From Corallococcus interemptor (GTDB taxonomy: Bacteria > Myxococcota > Myxococcia > Myxococcales > Myxococcaceae): a stretch of 38,808 nt of DNA. Position numbers and translations under genes: made by a program. Numbering within the stretch: position 1 is the first letter of the stretch; each line of letters begins with the position of its first letter. The stretch is from positions 1 to 38,808 of the forward strand of contig NZ_RAWM01000086.1 of NCBI RefSeq assembly GCF_003668875.1, in the 5' to 3' direction. Under the pieces are notes generated by a model. That model did no database searches. It was not told the DNA's origin and saw only the letters and a program-made list of their open reading frames with translations. Shown here in pieces: positions 1 through 7,934 of this stretch.

Positions 1-37
1 GGCGTCTCGTGGGCTCGGAGATGTGTATAAGAGCCAG
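1..37. other. Residual Nextera/Tn5 sequencing adapter at contig end
   Basis: Positions 4-37 match the 34-nt Nextera read-2 transposase adapter base for base, except position 34 (C where the adapter has A). The last 19 bases (19-37) are the Tn5 mosaic end. This is library-preparation sequence, not myxobacterial DNA; genomic sequence starts at about 38. It supplies a spurious GTG start at 23 for the MarR frame. Confidence 0.95.
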
Positions 38-46
38 GCCTACAAG

Positions 47-75
47 TTGACCCGCTCTCCCCCCGCCGCTAATGA
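47..75 (+). promoter_or_regulatory. Weak candidate sigma-70 promoter for the MarR gene
   Basis: TTGACC (47-52, five of six to the -35 consensus) is followed after 17 nt by TAATGA (70-75), a poor -10. Transcription from it would begin near 82-83, at the GTG that opens the longest genomic reading frame of the MarR gene, so a leaderless transcript is possible. The -10 match is weak and this stays tentative. Confidence 0.25.
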
Positions 76-82
76 ATACTCT

Positions 83-577
83 GTGTCACGGAATATCCAT
101 AAAGAGGATGAAGCGCTCTCGAAGGACATCGACCGGATGCAGGAGTTGATGTTCTCGTTGGGCCGTCGCCGTTCACTCCGTGACCCCATCGCCAGCACCT
201 GCGAGCAGCACCAGTTCACGCCGCCCCAGGTGCACGCACTGCTGTGGCTGGGCCTGGACGGCTCGCTCACCATGGGCGAGCTGGCCCGGCGGCTGGGGGT
301 CACCGAAAAGACCGTCACCGGCGTCATGGACCGCCTGGAGCGCGAAGGCCACATCGTCCGGGAGCGCGGTGAGAACGACCGGCGCATCGTGCGCTGCCGG
401 CTCACCGACAAGGGCAAGCAGACCTTCGGCAAGCTCGACCGCTCCATGCACCGCGCGATGGGCGTGGTGCTGGGCATGCTCGACCCGGACGACCGCCAGG
501 CCCTCTTCCGCGTCCTGGAGAAGGTGCTCACCAAGATGGACGCCGGTACTCCGGACACCCCCGCTTCGGGGACCTGA
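83..577 (+). CDS. MarR family winged-helix transcriptional regulator
   Basis: A DNA-binding regulator of the MarR family, normally a homodimer that represses nearby genes until it binds a small ligand. The winged helix-turn-helix is clear: the recognition region reads LTMGELARRLGVTEKTVTGVM and is followed by the wing DRLEREGHIVRERGENDRR, with the family's conserved ENDRR end, then a C-terminal dimerisation helix. The frame opens upstream to 23, but that start lies in adapter sequence. Two genomic starts are possible: GTG 83 (164 aa, no Shine-Dalgarno, perhaps leaderless) and ATG 137 (146 aa), which has GAAGGA at 121-126. I list the longer one; 137 would give a typical MarR length. Its target is unknown because the upstream neighbour is missing. 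Confidence 0.85.
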   Translation: MSRNIHKEDEALSKDIDRMQELMFSLGRRRSLRDPIASTCEQHQFTPPQVHALLWLGLDGSLTMGELARRLGVTEKTVTGVMDRLEREGHIVRERGENDRRIVRCRLTDKGKQTFGKLDRSMHRAMGVVLGMLDPDDRQALFRVLEKVLTKMDAGTPDTPASGT

Positions 578-582
578 GGCCT

Positions 583-1215
583 TCAGCGCCCTCCCGGTGC
601 CCGCGCCCACAACAGGCGCGGGTGCAGCAGCAGCGCGAACGCCTCGCGCACGGTCCAGTACGCCCGGTCCACCGCGCGCATCCGCCCGGCGATGGAGGCC
701 GGGCTCGTGGCCACCTCCAGGCCCTGCCGCCGGAAGCCCTGCCGCGCGCGCAGCAGGTGATACGGGTCGGAGACCACCACCACCCGGCGCGCCCCACGCT
801 CGCGCAACAGCCGCGCGCTGAACCGCGCGTTGTCTTCCGTGGAGTGGCTGTCCTCCTCCAGCACGCACGCGGACGCGGGCACGCCCGCCGCCACCGCCAA
901 TTGGAGCATCACGCGCGCCTCGGACGGCGGATGGGCCCCCACGCCCCCGGACAGCAGCAGCCACGGCGCCACGCCCCGGTGATAGAGCGCCGCCGCCTGC
1001 TCCACGCGCGCCACCAGCGCGCCGGAGGGCACACCGCCCGGCAGCACCCGCGCGCCCAGCACCACCAGCGCGTCCGCGTCCGTCACGCGCTCGCGCCGGC
1101 CGAAGCGGTCCACCCAGAAGGCCAACCCGAAGACGCCGCCCGTGAGCACGCCCGCGCACAGGAGCACCGCCCGTCGCGCACGTCCGGGTCTGGGAAGAAG
1201 GGCAAGAGGCCGCAC
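583..1215 (-). CDS. YdcF/SanA/ElyC-like DUF218 membrane-anchored protein
   Basis: A DUF218-fold protein of the SanA/ElyC/YdcF type, a family linked in enterobacteria to envelope integrity; the reaction is not established. From the chosen start there is an N-terminal hydrophobic segment (AVLLCAGVLTGGVFGLAFWV) and then a Rossmann-like domain: DALVVLGARV, LLLSGGVG, LEEDSHSTEDNARF and VVVVSDPYHLLRA, the family's conserved acidic and His/Arg motifs. The frame continues upstream to a GTG at 1338, but that stretch (Cys/His/Arg-rich, before the membrane anchor) does not look like protein. GTG 1215 has AGGA a little far upstream and is preferred. It runs convergently with the MarR gene, leaving only 5 bp between them. 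Confidence 0.82.
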   Translation of the reverse strand: MRPLALLPRPGRARRAVLLCAGVLTGGVFGLAFWVDRFGRRERVTDADALVVLGARVLPGGVPSGALVARVEQAAALYHRGVAPWLLLSGGVGAHPPSEARVMLQLAVAAGVPASACVLEEDSHSTEDNARFSARLLRERGARRVVVVSDPYHLLRARQGFRRQGLEVATSPASIAGRMRAVDRAYWTVREAFALLLHPRLLWARAPGGR

Positions 1216-1436
1216 CGCCGGGAACCTAGTCCTGCACCGGACATCCCGCGGCTCCGGATACGCCTTGAGTGAAGCAGTGTGTCCATGAAGACAGGTTTCA
1301 CCGTGTTGGGCCCAACGGACGGCCCGGCGAATTGTCACGATGCGTATCGCCCGGGAGGGGGGCTCGGAGACACAATGTGAGCCACGCCCGGCCGGGGTCC
1401 GCGTCGAACCCGGAGCGGCCGGTGGGAGGCATACGG

Positions 1437-2000
1437 ATGGATGTCAAAGGCGTCGCATTCCTGGCTCGGCAGACCATGATGGTGCAGGCCTTCGGCGAAC
1501 CGGCATGGAAGGCCTTCGTCGCGGAGCAGGCGAAGCGGGACCCCATCTTCGGACAGCTCATCATGCCCGTGTCGCGCATCCCGGCGGAGGCCTTCCTGCG
1601 CTTCAACGAGGCCATGACCCAGCGGTTCTATGGCGGCGACAGCAAGGCCTACTGGCAATACGGCATCAAGTCCGCCGAGTACGCGCTGAGCCAGGGCCAG
1701 CTCAAGACGATGTTCGGCAAGGACGACTTCCGCCGCTTCGCCCTCTTCACCCCCGGCATCTGGAAGGGCTACTTCACCGAGGGCGAGCTGACCGCGCAGC
1801 TGCAGGGCGACTCCGTGGAGCTGCGCATCACCGGCGTGCCCCGGCCGCACGTCTACTTCGAGCTCGCGGTGATGGGCTTCGCCGCCGGAGGCCTCGCGTA
1901 CCTGAGCGGCCGCAAGGAGATCCACCACGAGGTGGTGAAGGGCTTCAGCAGGGGGGACATGGAGGTCCTCTACCGCTTCACCCTGCCCACCCCGGGCTGA
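1437..2000 (+). CDS. TIGR02265/DUF2378-like myxobacterial protein
   Basis: A 188-residue protein that resembles the paralogous TIGR02265 (DUF2378) family expanded in Myxococcus; function unknown. ATG 1437 is chosen because GGGAGG stands 7 nt upstream and earlier in-frame sequence is not protein-like. Visible features are the opening VKGVAFLARQ, a helical N-terminal half, a central FALFTPGIWKGYF segment, and a C-terminal alpha/beta part ending in a GDMEVLYRF stretch reminiscent of V4R/heme-NO-binding small-molecule domains. That fold likeness is my inference. There is no signal peptide, so it is probably cytoplasmic. Its stop and the stop of the opposing EEP gene both fall inside a small dyad (GCTGAA at 1996-2001, TTCAGC at 2007-2012). 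Confidence 0.75.
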   Translation: MDVKGVAFLARQTMMVQAFGEPAWKAFVAEQAKRDPIFGQLIMPVSRIPAEAFLRFNEAMTQRFYGGDSKAYWQYGIKSAEYALSQGQLKTMFGKDDFRRFALFTPGIWKGYFTEGELTAQLQGDSVELRITGVPRPHVYFELAVMGFAAGGLAYLSGRKEIHHEVVKGFSRGDMEVLYRFTLPTPG

Positions 2001-2007
2001 AAAGCCT

Positions 2008-2922
2008 TCAGCGCTCCGCCGCCGCCGTGGCCGGGCCATTGGGGGCCCTGGCGGCCGGAGCGACGACGACCGGAGCCTGGGCGGGCTCGAGCCGCAGGTC
2101 CGCCACCACCGGGTAATGGTCGGACGCGCCCACGCGCAGCACGCGCGTGGACACCGGCGTGAAGGCGCCGCACGCCATCACGTAGTCGATGCGCAGCGAC
2201 TTCAGGAACAGCGGCATGGGGTAGGTGCCCGTCCCGTCGGAGCGGGTGACGCGCGCCACGTCCCGCAGCTGGCGGCTGAGCAGGCGCACCGGGCGCGAGT
2301 CCGGGTCGTCGTTCAAATCCCCCATCAGCAGCCGCGGCCGGGGGTCCTTCGCCAGCAGCTGGGAGATGAAGACGCTCTGGCGCACGCGCGCCGCGCCGTT
2401 GAACGGCCGGCGGATGAGGTGCGTGGCGTAGACGCTCACCTCGCGCCCGTCCACGTCCAGCACCGCGTGCGCCAGCGTGCGCGGCTCCGCGCCCTTGGGC
2501 GTGGGCAGCGGGTACTGCGCCAGCGACTGGAGCGGATAGCGCGACAGGAGCGCGATGCCGTACGCGCCGCCATACAGCCGCGTGGTGCCGAAGTGCGCGC
2601 GGTACTTCAGGCCGGTGAGCGCGGACAGCCGCTCCACCTGGTCCTCGCCGCGCGCGCGCGTGGAGCCCACGTCCACCTCCTGCAGCGCGACGACGTCCGG
2701 GCCCTCCTGACGGATGACCTCCGCCACCCGGTCCAGGCCCTTCAAGCCGGACTGGATGTTGAAGGTCATCACCCGCAGGGCGCCCGCGTCGCGCTTCGGG
2801 GCCACCGCGACGGGGGTGGTGCCCGAGGACAGGGTCGGACGCACCGCGGAACCGGAGGCACAGGCCAGCGATCCCGCGACGAACAGGGCGGTCAGAAGGG
2901 GGCTCGTTCGCATCGTTCGCAT
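2008..2922 (-). CDS. Secreted EEP-family (endonuclease/exonuclease/phosphatase) lipoprotein
   Basis: A 304-residue metal-dependent phosphodiesterase of the EEP superfamily (DNase I/sphingomyelinase/synaptojanin fold), exported as a lipoprotein. The N-terminus has a hydrophobic stretch and a lipobox ending LAC. The catalytic set is visible in order: Asn in MTFNIQSG, Glu in VALQEVD, Asp/Tyr region around RYPLQ, His in ATHLIRR, Asp-x-Asn in MGDLND and the final SDHYPV. The substrate (nucleic acid, phospholipid or phosphoinositide) cannot be told. No purine-rich ribosome site precedes either possible start (ATG 2922 or ATG 2913); the first 18 bases are a tandem duplication of a 9-mer. The gene converges on the TIGR02265-like gene with a 7-bp gap. 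Confidence 0.88.
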   Translation of the reverse strand: MRTMRTSPLLTALFVAGSLACASGSAVRPTLSSGTTPVAVAPKRDAGALRVMTFNIQSGLKGLDRVAEVIRQEGPDVVALQEVDVGSTRARGEDQVERLSALTGLKYRAHFGTTRLYGGAYGIALLSRYPLQSLAQYPLPTPKGAEPRTLAHAVLDVDGREVSVYATHLIRRPFNGAARVRQSVFISQLLAKDPRPRLLMGDLNDDPDSRPVRLLSRQLRDVARVTRSDGTGTYPMPLFLKSLRIDYVMACGAFTPVSTRVLRVGASDHYPVVADLRLEPAQAPVVVAPAARAPNGPATAAAER

Positions 2923-3012
2923 CAGGGGGGGCGATGGTAGGCCGCCCGCCCTCGCGCTGTCGTCCCGCCCCCCGGGGCACGGCCGGAGGGCAGGCGGGCG
3001 TCAGGCTCCGCT

Positions 3013-3642
3013 TCAGCCCTGGCGGGACTGACGGCGGCGGCGCGAGGCCAGCGCCGCGAACACGGCGATGAGCACCGCCGGAGCGCCGCTGGTGGCCGCG
3101 GAGCAGCCGCCCTCGTCGTCCTCCTTGATGGGCGCCGGGTCGCTGCCGCCCGTGACGACGACCTCCAGCGTGGCGTTGGCGTGCGCGTCGCCAGTCTCGA
3201 GCTTGTTGTCGTTCACGGAGTTGCCAGCGGCGAACACCTTGTAGGTGCCGTTGGTGGCCGGGGCCACCAGCGAGAAGTCGAAGCGCGCCGAGCCGTCCGT
3301 GAAGCCCTTGGGCAAGGAGTGCGTCAGCTCACCGGCCACCACCTTGGAGCCCGAGCCCGCGGTCAGCGTCGCGCCGTCCACGGCCACGTTCATGCCGGCC
3401 TTCACGCCAGGGCCGCCGGTGATGATCAACGAGTACTGGCCCGTCTGGCCCGCGCTCAGGGCCGTGGGCCCCTCCAGCGTCACGGTGGGGGTGCTGGAGC
3501 CGCCGCCGTGGCAGCCGGACGCCGTGCAGGACAGGCCGTTCTGCTTGCCGCTGCGCCCGGTGATGCCGGTGGAGTTGGCGAACGCGGAGCCCGCGACGAG
3601 GCACACCGCGACCGCGCCCACGGACGAGAGAATGGACCGCAT
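3013..3642 (-). CDS. MYXO-CTERM surface-anchored protein, choice-of-anchor V-like
   Basis: A 209-residue exported protein probably held on the cell surface by the myxobacterial MYXO-CTERM/myxosortase route. It has a signal peptide (residues 1-22, ending SAFA), then a short LSCTASGCHGG segment resembling the Cys/His element of choice-of-anchor V (reelin-like) domains, a beta-sandwich-like body (about 45-165), and a tripartite C-terminus: acidic linker, GGCS, a hydrophobic helix (APAVLIAVFAALA) and the basic tail SRRRRQSRQG. The Gly-Cys plus helix plus Arg cluster is the MYXO-CTERM signature. AGGAGG lies 8 nt before the ATG. The molecular role is unknown. Confidence 0.85.
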   Translation of the reverse strand: MRSILSSVGAVAVCLVAGSAFANSTGITGRSGKQNGLSCTASGCHGGGSSTPTVTLEGPTALSAGQTGQYSLIITGGPGVKAGMNVAVDGATLTAGSGSKVVAGELTHSLPKGFTDGSARFDFSLVAPATNGTYKVFAAGNSVNDNKLETGDAHANATLEVVVTGGSDPAPIKEDDEGGCSAATSGAPAVLIAVFAALASRRRRQSRQG

Positions 3643-3756
3643 GAGAGGAACCTCCTGGGGGGAAAATCAGGAAAGACGAGGAGGCTCCCTTGTAGCGCAG
3701 CGCGGCGAGGAGTGCAGCAGGCGACACTCACCTGTGACTCCGGGGCGAAGCGCGCC

Positions 3757-4452
3757 CTACAGCCAGGAGAAGGCGTCGTGGAGCGCCTTCTGGCCGCCGT
3801 GCTCCAGCACCTGGCCGTGGCAGACGATGACGCGCTCCACCTCCCACTTCATCGCACGCTGAGCGGCGGCGCGCGCGGCCTCCCGGTCCTTGGCGAAGAG
3901 GCGCAGGAAGCGCGGGGCGGCGAACTTCCCCAGGACGCCGTCCGCCCACAGGTACGCGCGCAGCTTCAGCCCCTCCGCGTGCCGGTAGTGGAAGGCCAGG
4001 TCGGTGACGATGGCGGTGCGGGACGGGCGGTGGAAGAAGAGGAACTCGTTGAGCTGGGGCATGCCGCGCACGTGCATCTGCTCAATCACGGGGGCCCAGG
4101 CCGGGTCGGGGGTGTCCTCCAGCTCCAGGTCGATGCGCAGCGCCGGCTTCTTCGCGCGCAGCCCCGCGGGCGCCACCACGCGGGCGTCCGGGAAGGCCGC
4201 GGACCAGTCCGGCAGGTGCAGGTGGTGGAAGAGGTTGGGGGCGACGAGGAAGCGCACCGGCCCCAGGGCCGCCACGGCGTCGCGCCGCTCCGGCGTGAAG
4301 GCGACAGGCGAGTGCACCCACAGCCCGCCGTCCGGCAGGCGGAGGACCGTCATGCGGCCCCCCACGGGGATGCCGAAGAGGAGGAAGGGGGCGTCGAACA
4401 CGTGCACGTCGTCGGCGAGCTTGCGGGGAGCGGCGTCAGGGGGCGTGGGCAT
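3757..4452 (-). CDS. DUF4336 family metallo-beta-lactamase-like protein
   Basis: A 231-residue protein resembling the DUF4336 family, which has a metallo-beta-lactamase-like fold. Conserved-looking parts are DVHVFDAPF near the N-terminus, the LVAPNLFHHLHLPDW segment (with the paired His), FFHRPSRTAIVTDLAFHY, and VIVCHGQVLEHGG near the end. The canonical HxHxDH metal motif is replaced by this sparse His set, so catalysis is uncertain. ATG 4452 is preferred over an upstream in-frame GTG (4473). No signal peptide is seen. It is divergent from proS with about 128 bp between, in which no convincing promoter or T-box-like leader was found. Confidence 0.75.
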   Translation of the reverse strand: MPTPPDAAPRKLADDVHVFDAPFLLFGIPVGGRMTVLRLPDGGLWVHSPVAFTPERRDAVAALGPVRFLVAPNLFHHLHLPDWSAAFPDARVVAPAGLRAKKPALRIDLELEDTPDPAWAPVIEQMHVRGMPQLNEFLFFHRPSRTAIVTDLAFHYRHAEGLKLRAYLWADGVLGKFAAPRFLRLFAKDREAARAAAQRAMKWEVERVIVCHGQVLEHGGQKALHDAFSWL

Positions 4453-4580
4453 GGCGGGTCGTTTTCCAAGCACGGACGGCGTTCAGGGGACGAGTCCGGC
4501 CTCGGTCGGGCGTTGATTTCCGGAACATCCCGGCGTAGGCAACCCCTCACTTTCCATCCCCTAGCAAGGTTCCCAAGCAC

Positions 4581-6014
4581 ATGGCCGAGAAGCTCACGCC
4601 CCGCGAGAAGGGCTTTTCCGAGTGGTACGTCGACCTGGTCCAGAAGGCGAAGCTCGCCGACTACTCGGACGTGAAGGGCTGCATGGTCATCCGCCCCAAC
4701 GGCTACGCGCTGTGGGAGAACATCCAGCGGACGATGGACCGGATGTTCAAGGACACGGGCGTGAAGAACGCCTACTTCCCGCTGCTCATCCCGGAGAGCT
4801 ACCTCAAGAAGGAAGCCGAGCACGTGGAGGGCTTCAACCCGCAGCTGGCCATCGTCACGCACGCGGGTGGCTCCAAGCTGGAGGAGCCGTACGTCATCCG
4901 GCCCACCTCCGAGACCATCATCAACCGCAGCTTCTCCAAGTGGATCCAGAGCTACCGCGACCTGCCCCTCCTGGTGAACCAGTGGGCCAACGTGATGCGC
5001 TGGGAGATGCGCACGCGCCTGTTCCTGCGCACCACGGAGTTCCTCTGGCAGGAGGGCCACACCTGCCATGAGACGGAAGCCGACGCGGAGGAGCGCACGC
5101 TGCAGATGCTGGAGGTCTACCGCGCGTTCGCGGAGGACTACCTGGCCATGCCGGTGCTGCCGGGGCGCAAGTCGGAGTCGGAGAAGTTCGCCGGCGCGCT
5201 GCGCACGTACAGCATTGAAGCGATGATGCAGGACAAGAAGGCGCTGCAGGCGGGCACCAGCCACAACCTGGGCCAGAACTTCGCCAAGGCCTTCGACACC
5301 ACGTTCCAGGGCCGCGACGGACAGCAGCACCACGTGTGGCAGACGTCGTGGGGCTCCTCCACGCGCCTCATCGGCGGGCTCATCCTCACGCACTCGGATG
5401 ACACGGGCCTCGTGGTGCCGCCGAAGATCGCCGCCACGCACGTGGTCATCATCCCCATCGCTGGCAAGGCGACGGACGCGGAGAAGACCGCGGTGCTGGA
5501 GCGCTCGCACGCGCTGGCCGCGGACCTGCGCAAGGCGGGCCTGGGCGTGGTGGTGGACGACGACGACACCAAGTCGCCGGGCTTCAAGTACAACGAGCAC
5601 GAGCTCATTGGCACGTGTCTGCGCATCGAGCTGGGGCCCAAGGACCTGGCGAAGAACTCCTGCGTGATGGTGCGCCGCGACCTGCGCCAGAAGGAGTTCG
5701 TGTCGCTGGAAGAGGCCGCCACCAAGGCCCAGGCCATGCTGGACCAGATGCAGAAGGACCTGTTCCAGAAGGCCAGGGACTTCCGCGACTCGCACACCTT
5801 CGAGGTCAACTCCTACGAGGAGCTGAAGGCGAAGGCGGAGGACGGCTTCCTGCTGGCGCACTGGGACCTGGACCCCAAGACGGAGGCGCGCATCAAGGAG
5901 GAGACGGGCCTCACCACGCGCTGCCGCCCCTTCAGCGTCAAGCAGGAGCCGGGCAAGTGCGTGATGACGGGCAACCCGTCGCCCGGCCGCATCGTGTTCT
6001 CCAAGGCGTACTAG
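4581..6014 (+). CDS. proS: Prolyl-tRNA synthetase, archaeal/eukaryotic-type (ProS type 3)
   Basis: Class II aminoacyl-tRNA synthetase charging tRNA-Pro with proline in the cytoplasm. At 477 residues it is the short archaeal/eukaryote-like form found in some bacteria and lacks the inserted editing domain of the E. coli-type enzyme. Visible: motif 1 region ([15 protein letters not shown]), the TSE loop in [15 protein letters not shown], motif 2 ([19 protein letters not shown] plus EGHT), motif 3 ([16 protein letters not shown]), an anticodon-binding domain (about 285-390) and the C-terminal zinc-type domain ending KAY. ATG 4581 begins the conserved [16 protein letters not shown]. The stop shares a CTAG with the opposing cyclase stop, and its terminator lies inside that gene. 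Confidence 0.97.
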   Translation: MAEKLTPREKGFSEWYVDLVQKAKLADYSDVKGCMVIRPNGYALWENIQRTMDRMFKDTGVKNAYFPLLIPESYLKKEAEHVEGFNPQLAIVTHAGGSKLEEPYVIRPTSETIINRSFSKWIQSYRDLPLLVNQWANVMRWEMRTRLFLRTTEFLWQEGHTCHETEADAEERTLQMLEVYRAFAEDYLAMPVLPGRKSESEKFAGALRTYSIEAMMQDKKALQAGTSHNLGQNFAKAFDTTFQGRDGQQHHVWQTSWGSSTRLIGGLILTHSDDTGLVVPPKIAATHVVIIPIAGKATDAEKTAVLERSHALAADLRKAGLGVVVDDDDTKSPGFKYNEHELIGTCLRIELGPKDLAKNSCVMVRRDLRQKEFVSLEEAATKAQAMLDQMQKDLFQKARDFRDSHTFEVNSYEELKAKAEDGFLLAHWDLDPKTEARIKEETGLTTRCRPFSVKQEPGKCVMTGNPSPGRIVFSKAY

Positions 6015-7306
6015 CGCACGCGCTCTGTTCGCCGTGACTCGCGGGGCTGGGAGGCGACTCCCGGCCCCGTCGTCTTTTCAGCCGCCCGCGTCCGGGGCAG
6101 GAAGGTGGCCACGGGCTCCGGCTTGCCGGCGACGGGCAGCGGGGCGGCGGCCTCGAAGTCGAAGGTGTCCTGGCAGCGCTCGCGCGTGGCGTGGGAGACG
6201 AGCACCGGGGCGCCGACCTTCTTCGTCAGGCCCTCGATGCGGCTGGCCAGGTTCACCGCGTCGCCAATGACGGTGTACTCGCGGCGCTGCTCGCTGCCGA
6301 CGGCGCCCACCACCACGCGGCCGGTGTGGATGCCCACGCCGATGTCGAGCGTGAACTCGCCCCGCGCCTTGCGCTCCTGGTTGAGCGTCTCCAGCGCCTC
6401 CAGCATGGCCAGGCCGCACGCGACGGCGGCCTCCGGGTGGTCCGGCTGGTCCAGGGGCGCGCCGAAGTACGCGAGGATGCCGTCGCCGATGAACTTGTCC
6501 AGGGTGCCGCCGTGGCGGAACACCACCTCCACCATGCGCGACAGGTACTCGTTGAGCAGCGCCACCACCTGGGGGCTCTCCATCCGGTCCGACAGCGTGG
6601 TGAAGCCCCGGATGTCGGAGAACAAGAGCGTCACCTCGCGGTGCTCGCCGGCCTCGCCGTCGGTGCCGCGCTCGGAGATGCGCCGGGCGACCTCCGGGGA
6701 GAAGAAGCGGCCCAGCCGCTCGCGCTGCATCTCCTCGCGCACCACGTCCGTGACGAGCCCCATCACCGTGCGGCTGATGAAGAGGGCCACCGACGAGGCG
6801 AGCACCATCACCAGCACCAGGCCGGGCAGGAACTGGGAGGGCGTCAGGCCCGCGCTCAAGCACAGCAGGGCCACCGCGACGATGCCCAGCGCCGTGGCCG
6901 CCGCGACGATGAGCCGCGACAGCGTCACCATGGACACGATGACCACCAGCACCAGGTACACGCCCAGGGTGAGCAGCGCGGTGGGCACGCCGTTGGCGGT
7001 GGTGGGGATGGCCTGCGCCTGGAGGAAGTAGATGAGCGGCATGTCCAGCAGCGCCACGCCCAGCGCGGGCCGCCGCAGCAGGTCCGGCACCCGGCGCGCC
7101 GCCGCCCACAGCACCGCGGAGAGCGCGATGTAGGCCGCCAGCACGCCGCGCGACACGCTCCAGTCGTCCAGCACGGCCAGGAGGAGCCACGCGGTGGTGG
7201 CTCCGACGCGCGTCATGTTGAGCCAGGAGCCGACGTCGGCCCGCCACTCCTCCAGACGGCGTTGCAGGGTGGCTTCGACACGGGCGCGTGAGAACAGGAA
7301 CCGCAT
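6011..7306 (-). CDS. Membrane-bound class III adenylate/guanylate cyclase
   Basis: A 431-residue signalling enzyme making a cyclic nucleotide from ATP (or GTP). Residues 35-185 hold about five or six membrane helices with no recognisable sensory fold; a short linker ([17 protein letters not shown]) leads to the class III catalytic domain (about 223-395). Metal-binding Asp231 (LLFSDIRGF) and Asp275 ([12 protein letters not shown]) are present, as are Lys271 and Asp349 ([16 protein letters not shown]), the usual adenine-selecting pair, and Asn352/Arg356 for the transition state, so adenylate cyclase activity is expected. The tail after about 405 is disordered and its DNA doubles as the proS terminator. 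The start lacks a good Shine-Dalgarno. Confidence 0.92.
   Translation of the reverse strand: MRFLFSRARVEATLQRRLEEWRADVGSWLNMTRVGATTAWLLLAVLDDWSVSRGVLAAYIALSAVLWAAARRVPDLLRRPALGVALLDMPLIYFLQAQAIPTTANGVPTALLTLGVYLVLVVIVSMVTLSRLIVAAATALGIVAVALLCLSAGLTPSQFLPGLVLVMVLASSVALFISRTVMGLVTDVVREEMQRERLGRFFSPEVARRISERGTDGEAGEHREVTLLFSDIRGFTTLSDRMESPQVVALLNEYLSRMVEVVFRHGGTLDKFIGDGILAYFGAPLDQPDHPEAAVACGLAMLEALETLNQERKARGEFTLDIGVGIHTGRVVVGAVGSEQRREYTVIGDAVNLASRIEGLTKKVGAPVLVSHATRERCQDTFDFEAAAPLPVAGKPEPVATFLPRTRAAEKTTGPGVASQPRESRRTERVR
6042..6078 (+). terminator. Intrinsic terminator of proS, inside the opposing cyclase gene
   Basis: A 12-bp stem (6042-6053 with 6058-6069, one G-T wobble) closes a GCGA tetraloop of the GNRA type and is followed by a T-rich run ending TCTTTT (6070-6078). 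It starts 28 bp after the proS stop. The same bases encode the C-terminal tail of the opposing cyclase. Structure is seen directly; terminator function is inferred. Confidence 0.75.
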
Positions 7307-7377
7307 GTAGCACCGAGGCTACCCCACGCGACGGGCGCCCTCCAGGCGGGGCCCCGTGTGCGTTAGGGTCCGGCCCC

Positions 7378-7920
7378 ATGGCGAGCATCGGGCACGTAGC
7401 GGTGGGCATGGCGCTGGGGCGCTTCGAGACGGGGGCGGGCGCGCCCTGGCGGCGGCGGGTGGCGGTGATGGCGTTCCTGTCGCTGCTCGCCCTGCTGCCG
7501 GACGCGGACGTGGTGGCCTTCGCGCTGCGCATCCCCTACGCGGCGACGTGGGGGCACCGGGGTGCGTCGCACTCGTTCGTGTTCGCGGCGGCGGTGGCGC
7601 TCGCGGTGGGGTCGCTCGCCCGGTGGAAGGGGGAGCCCGGCACGCGCTGGGGCCTGCTGGCGTTCGCGGCGCTGGCCAGCCACGGCATCCTGGACACGCT
7701 CACGGACGGCGGGCTGGGCGCGGCCCTCTTCTGGCCCTTCTCCAACGCGCGCGTCTTCGCCCCGGTGCGGCCGCTGCCGGTGGCGCCCATTGGCGCGGGC
7801 ATGCTGTCCGCGCGCGGGCTGTACGTGAGCGTCGTGGAGTTCCTCGTGTTCCTGCCCGCCTGGCTCTATGCCCTCTGGCCCCGGAAGGCGCGAGCGGTGG
7901 GCAGCGTCCAGGTTCCCTGA
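7378..7920 (+). CDS. YdjM/DUF457-like membrane-bound metal-dependent hydrolase
   Basis: A 180-residue membrane protein of the DUF457 (YdjM, LexA-regulated inner-membrane hydrolase-like) family. It starts MASIGHVAVGMALG, with the conserved His in the first helix, and has the family's LLPDADV, GHRGASHSF and ASHGILDTLTDGG motifs, whose His and Asp residues are the presumed metal ligands. About four or five membrane segments are visible. ATG 7378 is chosen because the conserved N-terminus begins there. It is 71 bp from the divergent cyclase start and 14 bp upstream of thpR, with which it probably forms an operon. The natural substrate is unknown for the family. Confidence 0.88.
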   Translation: MASIGHVAVGMALGRFETGAGAPWRRRVAVMAFLSLLALLPDADVVAFALRIPYAATWGHRGASHSFVFAAAVALAVGSLARWKGEPGTRWGLLAFAALASHGILDTLTDGGLGAALFWPFSNARVFAPVRPLPVAPIGAGMLSARGLYVSVVEFLVFLPAWLYALWPRKARAVGSVQVP

Positions 7921-7934
7921 AGGAGGGCTTCGCG

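Noticed and set aside
23-82. GTG at 23 as the MarR start
   Set aside because: It lies in adapter sequence and cannot be a genomic start.
1216-1338. N-terminal extension of the DUF218 protein to GTG 1338
   Set aside because: The added residues are not membrane-like or family-like and would precede the natural membrane anchor.
4453-4580. T-box or other riboswitch leader before proS
   Set aside because: The gap is only 128 bp, with no specifier-loop or antiterminator-like element; T-boxes are not expected in this lineage.
4350-5861. 503-codon minus-strand frame across proS
   Set aside because: Antisense shadow of proS; no protein-like motifs and it overlaps a certain gene and the DUF4336 gene.
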